From NCBI GenBank assembly GCA_019055375.1, contig JAHQIW010003774.1, positions 1 to 64,000 on the forward strand: a stretch of 64,000 nucleotides of DNA, given 5' to 3'. The DNA comes from Parelaphostrongylus tenuis. Lineage: Eukaryota; Nematoda; Chromadorea; Rhabditida; Metastrongylidae. Below the pieces are notes generated by a model that made no database searches, was not told the DNA's origin, and saw nothing but the letters and a program-made list of their open reading frames with translations. Positions within the stretch are counted from its first letter, which is position 1. The number at the start of each line of letters is the position of its first letter. Positions 12,851 to 25,400 of the stretch are shown here, piece by piece. A program made the translations under genes and the position numbers.

Positions 12851-13391
12851 CATGTTGTCATATTATCAGAATGCTCAAGTTTTTTTGATCATGTGTATAA
12901 TGTGAGAATGAGCGCTGAGAAGAATGCCTTAATCTTATACCTAAACGGCATAGCTTGGAATCTAGATATAAATGCAGACTTTTCGTTAATTTTAAAAGTT
13001 TGAAATTTGTTGGTTTTGCTCTATGATCAGGAGAATTTCCAGAACTAATGGCTCTGATTTGAAAGACAATTTTCATCATATCAGATCTCCTAAGAGAACT
13101 GTCAATAAAGATCTGACAGCGAGTGGAAATCGCAACATAGGAAACGTATCTTTGAGCACCACAACAGTGTAAATTTCGTACGAAGAAATCAGTAAAACTG
13201 TGCTGCTCTCTTATTCTCGTGCTGGCAAGAACCACTGAGCGACTACAGAATGTGGCAATAGCAATGAGAGATTTTGATAGTGGTCCCATGAGCTTAATCG
13301 AGAAATGTTCGGAGGCCAGGTGGCATAAGTAATAATACTTTGTCCACAAATGCGATCTAATATCTGCTGTCACTACACTTATGTATAAATC

Positions 13392-13829
13392 TATATTAAC
13401 AACGGCTACACACTTGTGCTATTACACTTAGTTTTGTGTGGCAAGGGCGAGTGACAACGTCTAACTTAGTGTCCGTTGTTAGAGCTGTCCGTCTTTTCTA
13501 CAATACTGTGCCTGTAATAGGGACCATATTAGACTTTGGAAGAGGTGATTCACCAAGGCATTTGAAAACATGCATGTGCATGGTAGCATGAAAAAGCTCA
13601 AGCATTGTAGCCTTTTTATAACACGGCAGTGGTAGAAGTGTTCCAGAACTTCACGTGATTCATGGCTTGGTGGATTCATTCTTTCAAAATTTGATATGGT
13701 CCCACATACAGACAGAGATTTCTAGATAACAAGCAACTCAGCAACGGACACCAATTAGGCGTCGTGCCTCTTGCGCTTGCCACACAAAATTAAGTGTCAT
13801 GCATAACTGCTGAGCTTGTTGTTAATATA
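13392..13829. mobile_element. MITE with ~85-bp terminal inverted repeats
   Basis: Left end TATATTAACAACGGCTACAC and right end (reverse complement) TATATTAACAACAAGCTCAG start long inverted repeats that share TTGCCACACAAAA.TAAGTGT and CAACGGACAC. The total is about 440 bp with no coding frame of note. The superfamily cannot be fixed from this copy; the ends read TTAA/TA. Confidence 0.7.
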
Positions 13830-14578
13830 CATACATTTATACATAAGTGTAGTCCCATGAGTGTATCAATAGGTGTTCATGGGGGTGACACCTAATGAAG
13901 ACAAACAAGTACAAATACAAAGCCGTAAAATATATGCCAACTATAACCTCTGACATTAAAATAAACAATCTCGCGATCACTGGATACAAAGAAAGCGCAG
14001 AGTTATAATAATTCAGCACAGAATTAATAAAGATAGTAAAGAGTAAAGAGAATACTCCCTTAATCATTATATATTACTGTGATCTCATATTCCGGATCTT
14101 GCTAGTTCACCCATCTTAGGTTGAAGCTTTATCTAAAGGCACTTGCAGGTCAACTTGTCGATGCCATGCTAATCAAAATGCTACTTACATAGTGGGCTGG
14201 CTGCCACTGTTTTTAGCTGTTCATGCTATCGCCACATGAAAAAAAGCATTTAGGACCACGTTGGAGGTTTCCTGTGATGAATTTCTGGATCCATTGCCTC
14301 ATAATGTCAAAGATCTAGAGCGTCAATCGGCAATGATGCCCTATAGCCAATTCAGCACAAAATTACATTTTCGAATTATAGATATAATTATCGAATTTTG
14401 CGAACAAAATGTCTTGGCAAAGTTCAATACCCAAATACACAATATAAAGAGTGAAACTTGACATCTCATCCAACCAAAATGGAACTGAGACGTCAGAGTA
14501 TCGATGCACTGTAGGTATGCTTTATGTCTGTGGTAAAATGAGTTGAAGGAGTATTCAAGAAAAGTACTGACTTATAGA

Positions 14579-14620
14579 GCCCGATACGCGTGTTTCGACC
14601 TACCATCTCGTCAGTCGGGC
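14579..14620 (-). ncRNA. Type I hammerhead ribozyme, family A, left copy
   Basis: Minus strand, 5'->3': helix I strand GCCCGA (14620-14615), core CTGACGA (14614-14608), short hairpin GAT...GTC (14607-14597), GAAA (14596-14593), minimal helix III (AC paired with GT around ACGC), cleavage site GTA at 14585, and helix I strand TCGGGC (14584-14579). Core positions C3, G5, A6, G8, A9, G12, A13 and A14 are present; position 7 is C, which natural hammerheads tolerate. Predicted self-cleavage is after 14585. Confidence 0.75.
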
Positions 14621-14885
14621 AGTTACCCTTTCTCGTCTTTTGCCAATCCTGCGTGGGGTGCTCCAGTTCCCACACTAAGAGTTAGCGACGACGAACGTTT
14701 TACACTCTATGTCCAGTGAGATTATCACCAAACGCAGAGCGTTGTACACTCGATTGCTCTTGGATAGTGTGTTAATATATCATATCTTTCGTTTCGAGCG
14801 TTTTCTCAAGACCACAGCTCAAATTTCGATGTGCCAAATAACCCCAGCACCCACATGGATTCGCAAAAGACGAGAAAGGGTAACT

Positions 14886-14930
14886 GCCCGACTGACGAGA
14901 CTATGCATGGTCGAAACGTGTGTATCGGGC
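14886..14930 (+). ncRNA. Type I hammerhead ribozyme, family A, right copy
   Basis: GCCCGA (14886-14891), CTGACGA (14892-14898), helix II GACT/GGTC with ATGCAT loop (14899-14912), GAAA (14913-14916 region), helix III of two pairs (A116-T123, C117-G122 in 148xx/149xx numbering) closing a GTGT loop, cleavage after A14924, and helix I TCGGGC (14925-14930). All conserved core bases are present. It faces away from the left copy at 14579-14620. Confidence 0.78.
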
Positions 14931-15299
14931 CCTATAAGTCAGCCCTTTTTTAACAGACCACATGACATGCGTGGCTCAAAAATGATTATTTGGCATATTG
15001 AAATCTAAACTGTGCTCTTAAGAAGACACTCGAAACGAAAGATATTAAGAAAAGTTTTTTGCGGATCGTATTTTAATCTGCCTGGCGAGAAAAAGAATCA
15101 TTTCAGGAAGAATTAAACCTGATTTTTATACGCACAGTTGTTATGAAACAATAACTGCATGGCGGTGTGAAGTGCAAATATGGCTCGTTTGAATGAAACG
15201 TCAGCTTTGGCTGAATAGGTGCAATTGATTTCTTTTACTATCATTATTCTAGTAGTTTTCCGTTTCTACGGTCACCTCCAGGTTATTACCTTTATAATG

Positions 15300-15667
15300 C
15301 ACTTTCAATTTTCGCTTAAATCATAATTATATTTGCGCCAACATGTCATGTGGTCTGTTGAATGGGCTGACTTACAGAGCCCGATACACGTGTTTCGATC
15401 TTGACGGTCTCATCATTCGGGCGGTAAACTTCGTCTTTAGCCAATTTTCTCGGGCGCCCAGTCCCCTATCCTGAGAGTAGGTGACGACGAACATTTTACA
15501 CTGGATGTCAAGTGAAATTATCACCGAACACGCAGTGTTGTACACTTGATTGCTCTTGGCTGGTATCGTCAGTGTATCAAACCATTCGTTTCGAGTATTC
15601 TTAAGACCACGTCAAGTTTCAACATTTCCCGTAATTATTATTCGAGACAGCATGTCATGTGGTTTTT
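15300..15667 (-). repeat. Hammerhead-bearing unit with direct terminal repeat (~309 bp period)
   Basis: CATGTCATGTGGT occurs at 15342 and again at 15651, each preceded by a similar ~40-base AT-rich lead (TCATAATTATATTTGCGCCAA versus GTAATTATTATTCGAGACAG), giving a period of about 309 bp. On the minus strand at 15422-15379 lies a hammerhead-like core with GCCCGA/TCGGGC helix I and GAAAC, but C3 is replaced by A, so it is predicted inactive. This 'one and a bit unit' layout resembles retrozyme insertions. Confidence 0.55.
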
Positions 15668-16264
15668 TGATTTCTTTCGATTCATCTTACTCCAATGAAA
15701 CAAATGCCTCGCTTTTCTATACATAAGTTTTGATTGATGGGCCTGTAAAAACTGGGAATTCCTGTTCTTCATTACTATAATATCTCTACAAGTTGAAAGA
15801 GACACTTTCAAGAATTTTTTCTTGACTGCGCATTTGCTGTGGCTACTGGTGATCTTTTTTCTACGTAATATTTTGGGAAAATCAGTAGATTTTCAAATCA
15901 AATATTGCATCCATCAAATTGAAAACTTATCACATTTCACATGTGTGATCTGCTGCTGCTTGAGAATTTCCGCCCTTTTCACGAGTAGCCATGATTGATG
16001 GTCGAGTCGATTTTCCGAGAATGTTGGGATAGACTTGCTAGAGCATTTCAAAGCATTCACCATGACTAATCGCCATGGCTTGCGCTTTGTAAGAAACTAA
16101 TTGATCCCACAATATGGTACTAATTTTCCGATCTCGCAACTAGAGCAAAACACTTTCGCGCACCGGCTACACCTAGCTAATCTGTTTGAGTCTTGACTAA
16201 AGTCGCGATATCTTCTCATTGTCGTGAAGCAGTGCCACAAAGTTCCAAATGTTCAAAATGATCA

Positions 16265-16480
16265 TTGGTTTTTTGGTAGCCGAGCTCCACTTCCCACGCC
16301 CCCAAAATCTCTCTGGCAGTCAACGACAACGCCTTATGGAACGCCACAGCCAGGCTATCCTCGAGATTGCAAGGAGACTCGCTCTACGACGTTCAAGAAG
16401 AAGATGATCAAACAATTTCAATGCTAAAACTACTTGGATTTGCACAGTGATTAAAACACAGTGAAGACGGATCAATGACA
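16265..16480 (+). repeat. SINE-like family S3, copy (5' truncated)
   Basis: Shares CTCTGGCAGTCAACGACAACGCC, GGAACGCCACAGCCAGGCTAT and ATTTGCACAGTG with the other S3 copies; the tRNA-like head is missing. Confidence 0.6.
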
Positions 16481-17369
16481 TGTCAAAAGTGTCAATCGGT
16501 TGATAGTGGGGTTCATTGCGCACTTTTATTCAAAAATATTTTTTAATGATTAAGGACAGCTCAAAGTGAGCTTGGGACCTGTCATCCTGGTGTGTCTCCA
16601 ATTTCTTCTTCTTCGATTTGATCACCACCTTTGTACAGTCTCCACAGCTGCTAAGTCCATTTCATTTGTTCAAGCGGCGCGTCAACAAAGTGATCACCTT
16701 AGAGTAAACCAGTCCTGGAAGCAGTGGAATGTTAAGGTTCTTCTTTTCGGCAGCTGAATTACATTATCTTGGGGCTCCACAACTTTTGCAAAGATTATAA
16801 ACCATGTTAGTCATCGTTTACGTGTATAGTGTTTTTCAGAATAATTATCAGCTCCCAAAAGTACTGTTTATGCTGAAAAGACATCAAAATTCAAATTTTC
16901 AAGTTTTAGAAACGAAATTCCAATGGAACTACATAGTAAGCTGCCGAACATGACTATGAAGCTCAAAGACAATAGAAACGGCTTAGCATATTGTCATATT
17001 CATAGTGCCACTGGCTCTGACGTTGCATTCACATCAAATCAGTATATGCAGTGAAATTGGTCACGGTACGTTAGCGTTTCATTTTTAGTGTGTACTTGAA
17101 TCATCTCACTCATAGAATAGCATTATGAGCAAGACGCCTTCACAAGAACATACAAGCTGTTTAATTAGAAAAGCATATCGATGTCGTTAAACTTCTAAGA
17201 AGAGAAGATCTTAAGAAACCTGTTGGCGATCCGATTGCTAGAAACGACATCGCAGCACAATGACTATATTTTTTCGATGTAAACGAGTTGCATAGGTACT
17301 AAATTAGGTAGTATTTTGATATCAAAACCATTTTTGGCCAATAGAACTTTTCCATAGTACTGGTGGAAT

Positions 17370-18170
17370 TTAATAACCAGCATCCAATATCTTCAGCTTG
17401 CAGTACTATATCATTCTTTCTATCCTCCAACTAATTTCTTTTTCGAGTTCTTGCTCCTCTATCTATGATCCCTACATCTCAAATTTGCAGCTATATTTTT
17501 CAGTAATTATTGGATTTTGTGACATTGAAATGTCTCGTCTAATTCCTGGCAGATCGGCTCTTGTTGTGAAGTGATAATTTATGAATGACACATCACAAAC
17601 AAATTCGTTTCCCGTGATTTTTGTCTCCAAATCCAATTAATAATACTCTTTTGAAATGCTGTAGAAATCAGCCCTCATTCGTTGCGCCTTGCTGGTGTTT
17701 GATGTAATAGGAACGATAAACCGGGATGGTTTTGATTTTCGACCATTGATCTGCATTTCCATGCTATGCAAATCGTTCCCAATGGTGTTCTCGAAAGAGG
17801 TTTATTGAGCACCGGTAGGATGATATCGCCATGTCGAACAGTTCTTCTCACGTCAACGTTGATTCGTTGTAGAATGGAGAAATCGGGCTGTGAAAGTTTC
17901 AAGTAGCCCATGAAGATTCTTAATTTATGAGCAAGGCTATCCGATTTGTCACAACTTCTGTGACCCCTTTTATTTCGTATGTGTTGTAGCCCTTTTTCAA
18001 GTTAGTGGGAGTGAGATAGAGCAATCTCTCGTACTCCCGCAGTTTGATAAGTCTCATCATTGTGCAGATGTGGTGCTTATATTGAATGGTTTTCAGAACC
18101 CTATACTGCTTGTTATCTTGGCTGTCCTTCATACAATCGCCAATATTTTTTGTCAATTACTTATGTGAAA
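17370..18170 (-). mobile_element. Decayed RTE-type LINE reverse transcriptase fragment
   Basis: Minus-strand frames, broken by stops and shifts, read VRRTVRHGDIILP, then (other frame) QINGRKSKPSRFIVPITSN and KAQRMRADF. These follow the order of RTE-clade reverse transcriptase (VRQGDxISP, then the FADD region, then QAERMLADF), with the catalytic FADD box corrupted. Non-functional relic. Confidence 0.5.
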
Positions 18171-18618
18171 AGTTTGAAGATGACATACGGCAGATTTTAC
18201 CATTTCTATCATTGTGGAACACTGGAAACCCATTGGTGATTAGGTAATTTTAAATTGCAACACAGCTGATATTTTGAGTGGTTGTATAAAGGTGCTTGAG
18301 AAGAACGGAAAGGGCTAATACCCAAAGCCGGGCGGCGAGCGATCGTGTCGACGTACTACTGGTGGGGGCGTTTGAAGGGCGTGCCCTTGCAAGATGCTCA
18401 TTTCATGGAATTGAGCCAGACTTCTGCAATTTAGTCCACATTTCCCGTCTTAGAGCATGCCTACCAAAGCTAGCTATGTGTAGCTAGGTCAGATTTCTTG
18501 CTCACAATACATTTAAATGAAAAAAATGAACCACGGTTCTATTGCTTCGGGCGTTAAGTCTGAACCAGCTTCAGCCAGCGATGTCTCTAAATGCAGGATG
18601 GCTATTATGCTAATATTC

Positions 18619-18688
18619 TTACCCTACCCTTCCCTACCCTTACCCTTACCCTACCCTTACCCTACTTTTAGCCTTACCCTTACCCTTA
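18619..18688 (+). repeat. (CCCTTA)n degenerate microsatellite
   Basis: Interspersed CCCTTA and CCCTAC units over about 70 bases. This is not the nematode telomere unit TTAGGC. Confidence 0.85.
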
Positions 18689-19167
18689 TTACTCTTTGAT
18701 GGTGATTCATTTCGCCGAGTTGTCTAACCTGTGGTAGTTGGTGTCAAAATCATCAAACACAAAGCTCAATAATATATTAGAATCCAGTTTCATTCAACCA
18801 CATCAATAAAGGTTTTTTATATTTCGTTGAACCACGAGGTCGATGAATAGTTTTCTTTGTAGGCTTAACTCAAGTCGAGTTATTTTAACGTCTTCGGCAT
18901 CGAATAAAATACGAAGACGTTAAAACGTAAACCGTATAAATATAATTTATCGACCGAGGTGTTAGCTAGGTCACAAAAAAAAATATTAGAAAATATCATT
19001 GATTGGCATTGCTAAGGTTGAAGAAAGGTCGGTTATCAAAGTCATGAGCGTTCACAGAACGAGGTATTATTCCTCCACAGTTGATTGTTCTCATCTTGAG
19101 AGCATTTCACAGAAACCTGGAGTGGGATAACATGATGCTTCTTTCCTACTGTATCAGGCATAAGCGC

Positions 19168-19465
19168 GTGCCGAAGTGGTTAGAGCTGTTTCACACCACA
19201 CATGATCGATCAATCTATGGTCGATGGTTCGCTTCTGGCTCAAGGCTTACAAAGCCCTCACATGCTTCCAAGGTCGATGAATTAGTACGCAACTAGTCTG
19301 GAAGGACAGCAGCATTGATCTGATATAAGTGCAAGCCAGGGTGAGTTATAGTAAAAGCCGGATATGCATTCAATTACCTCAAGTGAAGCTAAAAATTAAA
19401 ATTGAATGTATGCCGCATTCATCAGGGATCGACAACGCCGGGAGCTTTATCCATGATTTTTTAGA
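19168..19465 (+). repeat. tRNA-derived SINE-like family S2, copy
   Basis: tRNA-like head (GCGCGTGCCGAAGTGGTTAG) and GGTCGATGGTTCGCTTC, followed by the family body: GGAAGGACAGCAGCATTGATCT, ATATGCATTCAATTACCTCA, and the end CGACAACGCCGGGAGCTTTATCC. About 290 bp, like the copies at 37420, 47750, 48402, 55728 and 60908. Confidence 0.75.
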
Positions 19466-22448
19466 TATCAATCATTAGCGATGCAAAACAAGTATTAGTA
19501 TAATAGAAAAGTATACACAACGATCGGGGAAAAATCAGTCTTCGATTAGTTTTTCAAAAATAGCGTCCTTGAGAAAAGTTTCCATTTTGATATACCATCT
19601 TTGACAGGCAGAAAAAGTGCCTCGAATACTTTATGAATGTGTGTTGTGGGTGAAGAAGTCAACATGGGAAACAATAGACCTTTATAATTGGAACAAATGA
19701 TGGTTTATGGAACAAGCAAAAGCATTGAGGATGCATGAACGAATTCAACGACAGTAAAAATCTCCTTCCATACTCATTTTCCCAACCTCATAATCAATAT
19801 TAAAAGGGTATATGGTGCGACTGAGCTGAGAAACCTCCTTAAAAGTCAATAAGGAGCTTCATCGACGATCTCGAACTGATTCGGTAAGCACAACTATAAT
19901 AGGTACTCGTATCACTTTGTAGTGGAGGAGCGCCCATTAACGTTCAACACAACGTTACAGGACCGACAACATTACATATCTTGACGGATTCAAGCCAAAC
20001 TAAATTGGTGTAACTCTTGTGTATCCAGACAAGCCGGACGTCTATGTGAGTTCTCGAAACGCCAAATCACAAAGTAGTCCAGCTAAGAGTTCAAATAAGT
20101 GGCATAACATCAACAAAGATAGAACATTAAAATAATGTATATAATCTTACTTCGCGTATTGAGTGGACTTCAACTCTTAGTGAATTCGGTCCAATGCCCA
20201 GTGTCCATCTTCCTCAAAGGTTTTAGCATTACTGGAAGACAATGGCTCCTTTATGAATGCCTTAAAATGCAGATTGTGCTTGTTCTCCGTGATATAGCTC
20301 TTCTAACGTGCTTCCAGATCTTCCTCACAGGCATTAACCAAAGTTCAAGAACATTATTCTCCACCAATCTTCTCATCCTTCCGGTGTTGGGGATTTGGTG
20401 CTAAACATATTTACTGGAAACTCACTCTCTTCAGATGAGATATAGACGCTCCAGACCGACCATCCTAGGCCTTCTAGAAGAATCGACTCGACCAGCATTG
20501 AGCATTGATGAAGAGTCACGCGTCAACCAGTAGCCGAAACCACATATGAAAAGTCCAAAAACTTATACAGACGACGGGGGCGACGAAACGAATCAAAAGC
20601 AACTACTCGAATAAGGATAATAGATCTGATAACGGCCATAAGGTGGGGATAACTGAAGTATTACCTAAGCGCAACGAATGTTGAGAAACCTTGCATGAGA
20701 ATTAGCCTTTGACCAGATTTCACAAAAGATGAAGTTAATGAGGAACGAAATTGCTTGCAATGAGACATTCATGCCAGATGGAATAAGTATACCGAAGCTC
20801 CATTTATGCATATTTCTGCAGTGAAGTCGACATGATCAACGTCTTACTTTCAGGGCTTACCGGACAAACAAGTGCTCTGGAGAGATTTTGAGAGTATTAA
20901 GGAGGTGCTAGAGCAGGAAACAGCCTCAAACAGACTTTCGGTTTTTACTTCAGAACCCTTCCGCCTGCCCTTTGAATAGCTTTAAAAGCCTTGATTTGGA
21001 AATATTCTGTACCTCATAGACAAGCGAGGGAATCTGAGGCCCGAACTTTTGTTAATGATCAAAAATCAAGACCACCATGCCACGTCGAAAAAATCTGCGA
21101 TCATTTTGACCATGACCGAAACCACATACTCCACCTTTTTTCACCTCGTTTAATCGAAGTGCTTCCACAAGAGTGAAACTTTGACTTTGCTCATCAATTC
21201 TGCATCTTTTACGAGTTCGGTAAGACTCCATTCACTGTAAGCACTTCAGCACTCCTCAAACTACGAGACCTTGAACCAGAAAGATTCTCCTCGCGTTTAT
21301 ACACTGTAATTCTGCGAAAAAACGATATAGACCATCGAAACGTAAGACTAAGTAATTCCACTCTAGTAAGCAAATCGCACAACAGAATTTTTCTTGAAAC
21401 GATTTTGAAACATATGAAAAACATAAGTGTGCTGTACTAATCTCTAGAAACCCTGATAAAATATAGGCTTGTACAACTTCGATTAGTCTTTTGCGAACGA
21501 TGAAGGTCATTTCGACCCTCGAATTTTCAGAGATCGTTTTTCGCTCAGCAAAGCTTTCATGTAGATCCTTTAAGTATCATTCGAAAGTTTAAATCTTTGC
21601 GATTTCGACGCTTTGCTTGATTTTTTAAAGACCTTTGCAGTACGCTGTAGCACCAAAAATAAAATCATGCTTCATTTTTGGTTTGCCTTATTTGCTCAGC
21701 TGAGGTCTGAAAATCGTCTTATTGCACTGCACTTAGCTCATTAGATAGCCCAAATCTTGGTGAATTTGAAGCTCAAACTGGTTCTCGAAAGGCTTCTATA
21801 GCTCGCTGTGAGAGCAAAAATAAAATTATGTTTCACATTCGGATTTTCTTTACGTAGGAATTGTATATGCACAAAAAGTATACGAATTTGTAGAGAAATT
21901 CATGTTCTATCAGAATAGCATAAAGAGTCAAAAGCATTTCCCAAAATGAAGAGAAAAATCTTCGCTGAAGAACGAGAATTACGCGCCACAGACGATAACG
22001 ATTATGTTGCAGTCCGCAAATGGTTAGACTAGTTCATAACAAATCTAAATGGAGAAAAGAACTGCATGAACTCAAAAATGCTATAAATACAATATTTATA
22101 AATCATAGATACCAAATAACTAACAAAGAGGGATCAAACAACATGACAAATTCAAAGGAATAACTTATGCGTTATAGTTACGCTGATAGCGGTATCACAG
22201 CGAGTCAGATATAGCTACCCTAGTCCCAGGAAAGGATGACGATAACATGAAGTACCGCCTAGTGAATTTTAAAACAATTATTATATATGCTCATAAAAAA
22301 AAATAAAACCGACGAAGTAGGAAGAAATCCAAACAATGAAATAAACGCGGTCACCATAATAAATACAAAAAAGTCGCATTGAGGGTACGTAGCACTATTT
22401 AGGTTACGTAGAAGTAGAGGAGCCCAAAAACCCTAGAACCTCTGATGT

Positions 22449-25400
22449 TCAATGTTGTTGTTGTTGCTGCTGCTGCTGCTGTTGTTGCTGTTGCTGCTGC
22501 TGCTGGAGTTGTTGTTGTTGTTGCTGTTGATGCACCCTAGCTTGCTCTTCACGTGCTTTCTGTGCTTTTAAAAATTCTGCGTAGTCGATGTAGCCATCAG
22601 AATTGAAATCATCGTCTCTGTAGATGAGACCATTGATCAAATTTCTTCAAATTACTAGTATTTTTACTGCATTTTTCGCATGTTGCGAAATTTCGTATTT
22701 ACCTAAAAGACTGAGTGGTGACCAAAAACACAGACTCAGGCGGGAATCGAACGCGCGTTTCATCCATGCCGGGGACGCGTGCTACTACCTCTACATCACC
22801 GAGGCACATTTGCACCAGCACTCATTCTCAAACATCTAAAGGTTGGTGGCTGATAGCTAACATAAAGATGTTGAAAAATGAGTGGTGGTGCAAATGTGCC
22901 TCTGTGGTGTAGTGGTAGCAGCACTCGTCCTCAGTATGGTTGAAACGCGGGTTCGATTCCCGCCTGAGGCCGTGTTTCTGCTCACCACTCAATTCTCTTA
23001 AATACATGTTTCTTATTTAACAAGAACCAGCTACTTAAAAGTATAGGTACCTCAAAATTGCATCAATCATGGATTCTAGCTCCAACTCAGTTGGTAAAAG
23101 CGGTGCTTGATGTGGAGCATTTTGCTGAGCGCCGGGATTTTCTGAGAAAGAAAATTCGGTCAAGCAGCACCTCTATGACGTCAACGACTTTCAAAACAAG
23201 AAATTGATCTCAAATTCACGAAATAAGACATACTTTATTGACAAAAAATCTTCGCTTTATAACACTATTTCTGCGTGTTCTTTTCAAAAGTACCTGCATG
23301 AAAGTGCGTTATTGCTTTTATAAGTTCCACACCATCCAATTTTCCATTTTTATCAAGATCGTGCATGTTGAAGTAATGAAATTGAAGTTGTTCAGGTGTC
23401 ATATTAGCCGTCGGATCTACTTTACCATCTAGGTGCTCTTTGATGTGACTGAAAACGTAGAAACTTTCGCGAGACATATTAATGTTGAGATTTCCTCCAA
23501 AACTTCTTCCACTATAGAAATTATCCACTTTTTTGCTCTACTATAGGCATGAGAGGCCACTTATAATGAAACGAAAAAGGAACTGACTGTTCATCTTTCG
23601 CCTCCTCTCCTCCAAACTTAGGTGGAGGTGGCGGAGCTTGTTGAGCAGGAGTTGGCTGCTGATGATGGCCCTTAAGAACAAAAATTTGGAAACGAATGAT
23701 GTTTGGTAGTCAAAACGCACAGTTACTAAGATCTCTTCGCCTGAGTAAGTCTATCAAAGAATGGCACCTTGATTCGAAGTATACAAAGGCAGTTCAAAAT
23801 AGGAAGATATTCAGAATACTTGAGAATGTCTATCGCGCCGATGAACATCCCACCTTCAAATCTGTCAAATCCAGTCCGTTATAATTACTCCTTATCAGTC
23901 CATTTAACTTAAGAGAATATCTGACACGACTAATGCCCCATATTATAGTCACATAAATAGTGCCGTCATCTTTCGACTCTGTTTGAGCTCCTTACGGACC
24001 CGACAGAACCTACTGACTTCCAGTAGTTTCCTCTTTCCTATGAGCATACCAAATGGCGCACTGATGAGATGTCTGAGCAATGATAAGAAATCTGAACCTA
24101 ATTGAACACAAAAGTAACCCTAAACATGAGGGCTCATGCTAGACTTGTACATCTACTTATGCGGGCATCTTGAGCTGGATTTCCCGCATAATTAGCTTAA
24201 TTTGTTATTCGTTGACTGTAATGAAATCCTCATATAATCACACGCAGGGCGCCTGAGGGTGTTCATAGTTTTAACAACGAATTGGACAGCTCGTGTTATA
24301 TATTAGGAAGTGACCATTCTGTAATCTCTGGATAAGCAATCAATATACTTTTCTCTAACGTTTTCTCAGCTTACACATTGTGGTGACAATTTTTACTGGC
24401 TAACATTTCGACGTAATCGTCTTTGTCAGAGTCGACTGAACAGAGTGAATGATGCATAGTCGGTTGTCCTAACGTCCTTGGAGATCCAACTCGACACGGT
24501 TACCATCGCGAGGACGAACAAATCTGTGGACCATCGACTCGCATTTATCGAAGAAAGGCGAATGCATTGAAACGTTAGCTCGATGAAAATTGTTATCAAC
24601 CTCGTGTGAACTGAAAAACCTTCAAAGAAAAGTATGTCGCATACATATAGCTATTGTGCAGCTCGATATACGATCTAGTCCTTCTAGAAAGACTATCTTT
24701 TACTTTGAACAGAACTTGCACTATGTTGCTACTACTCCCTTCAAGCACGATAGCCAACGCTTCGGCAATTTCGCCTTTGTCAGAGCTAGATGTGTTATAT
24801 CACACCATATCTAACCAATTAATCGGATAGTTAGATATGATATGATATAGTACGTAGAGGCTCTGAATATGGTAAAAATTGCCGGAACCTTGGGCATCGC
24901 GTTTAAAGGTAAGACACTAATCTTGTGACTAAAAGTTTTAATAAAAGTACGATTCGTATGACATTTTTCATAATTCACACCGAAATTTGGAATACGCACT
25001 TTTGATTTCCTACTACAAAATCTATAAAAAAACATCACCACTCGTTCGAATTCAACTGGCAAAGCACTTAAAATTTTTTCAAATACTGTTGCTCTTAAAC
25101 GTTATGTACGTTTAGTTCTACTCTCACACTCGTGAAAATGTAAGTCACATGTCATTCAATAAAAATTAACGAGACAGATGCAAGCAAATAGTTGAACTCG
25201 ACAACAAGAAAAGCAAATTGTTGAACTCGAAATACTAAAGTGGGATTTTTCCCTATGTTTTTTATTTGAAAAACCATCCGCTTGCAAAATAAACAGTAAT
25301 TTGCGAAATTTTCAAGAACCAAGGATAACCGTACAACGGCGATGTTGACGCCGACATGTTGTCGATTGTACAATTATGGCTCGTGAATCGAGAGTTTCTA

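Larger units (their letters stand above)
14510..15050. repeat. Inverted pair of hammerhead-bearing repeat units
   Basis: Two family A units point outward. After each ribozyme comes TCGGGC.CTATAAGTCAG; the right side then runs into GACCACATGACATG and ACTCGAAACGAAAGATAT (about 15030-15045). The inner segment (TTTCGTTTCGAG, ACGACGAACGTTTTACACTC) matches the bodies of the 15300-15667 and 27650-27930 units. No protein frame is supported. Confidence 0.6.
10633..22448. other. Intergenic region between the two MCFD2-like genes
   Basis: No gene supported over about 11.8 kb. It holds an S1 SINE (12064-12180), decayed ribozyme repeats (12480-12850), a MITE (13392-13829), an inverted hammerhead pair (14510-15050), a ~309-bp repeat unit (15300-15667), an S3 SINE (16265-16480), an RTE fragment (17370-18170), a CCCTTA microsatellite (18619-18688) and an S2 SINE (19168-19465). 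At 19900-21200 one frame has weak retroelement-like wording (e.g. LHILTDSSQ near 19970), too decayed to classify. The longest frame (12858-13373, minus, 171 aa) has no family I recognise. Confidence 0.5.

Noticed and set aside
12858..13373. 171-codon minus-strand frame, the second longest in the window
   Set aside because: No domain, no hydrophobic pattern of a known receptor, no splice framework; probably chance.
18619..18688. Internal telomere repeat
   Set aside because: The unit is CCCTTA/CCCTAC, not the nematode TTAGGC.
19900..21180. Pao/BEL-type retrotransposon
   Set aside because: Only isolated RNase H-like and Gag-like wording; too decayed to support.
22870..22985. tRNA gene prediction from intact A and B boxes
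   Set aside because: Acceptor and anticodon stems do not form and the same unit is dispersed; it is a SINE.
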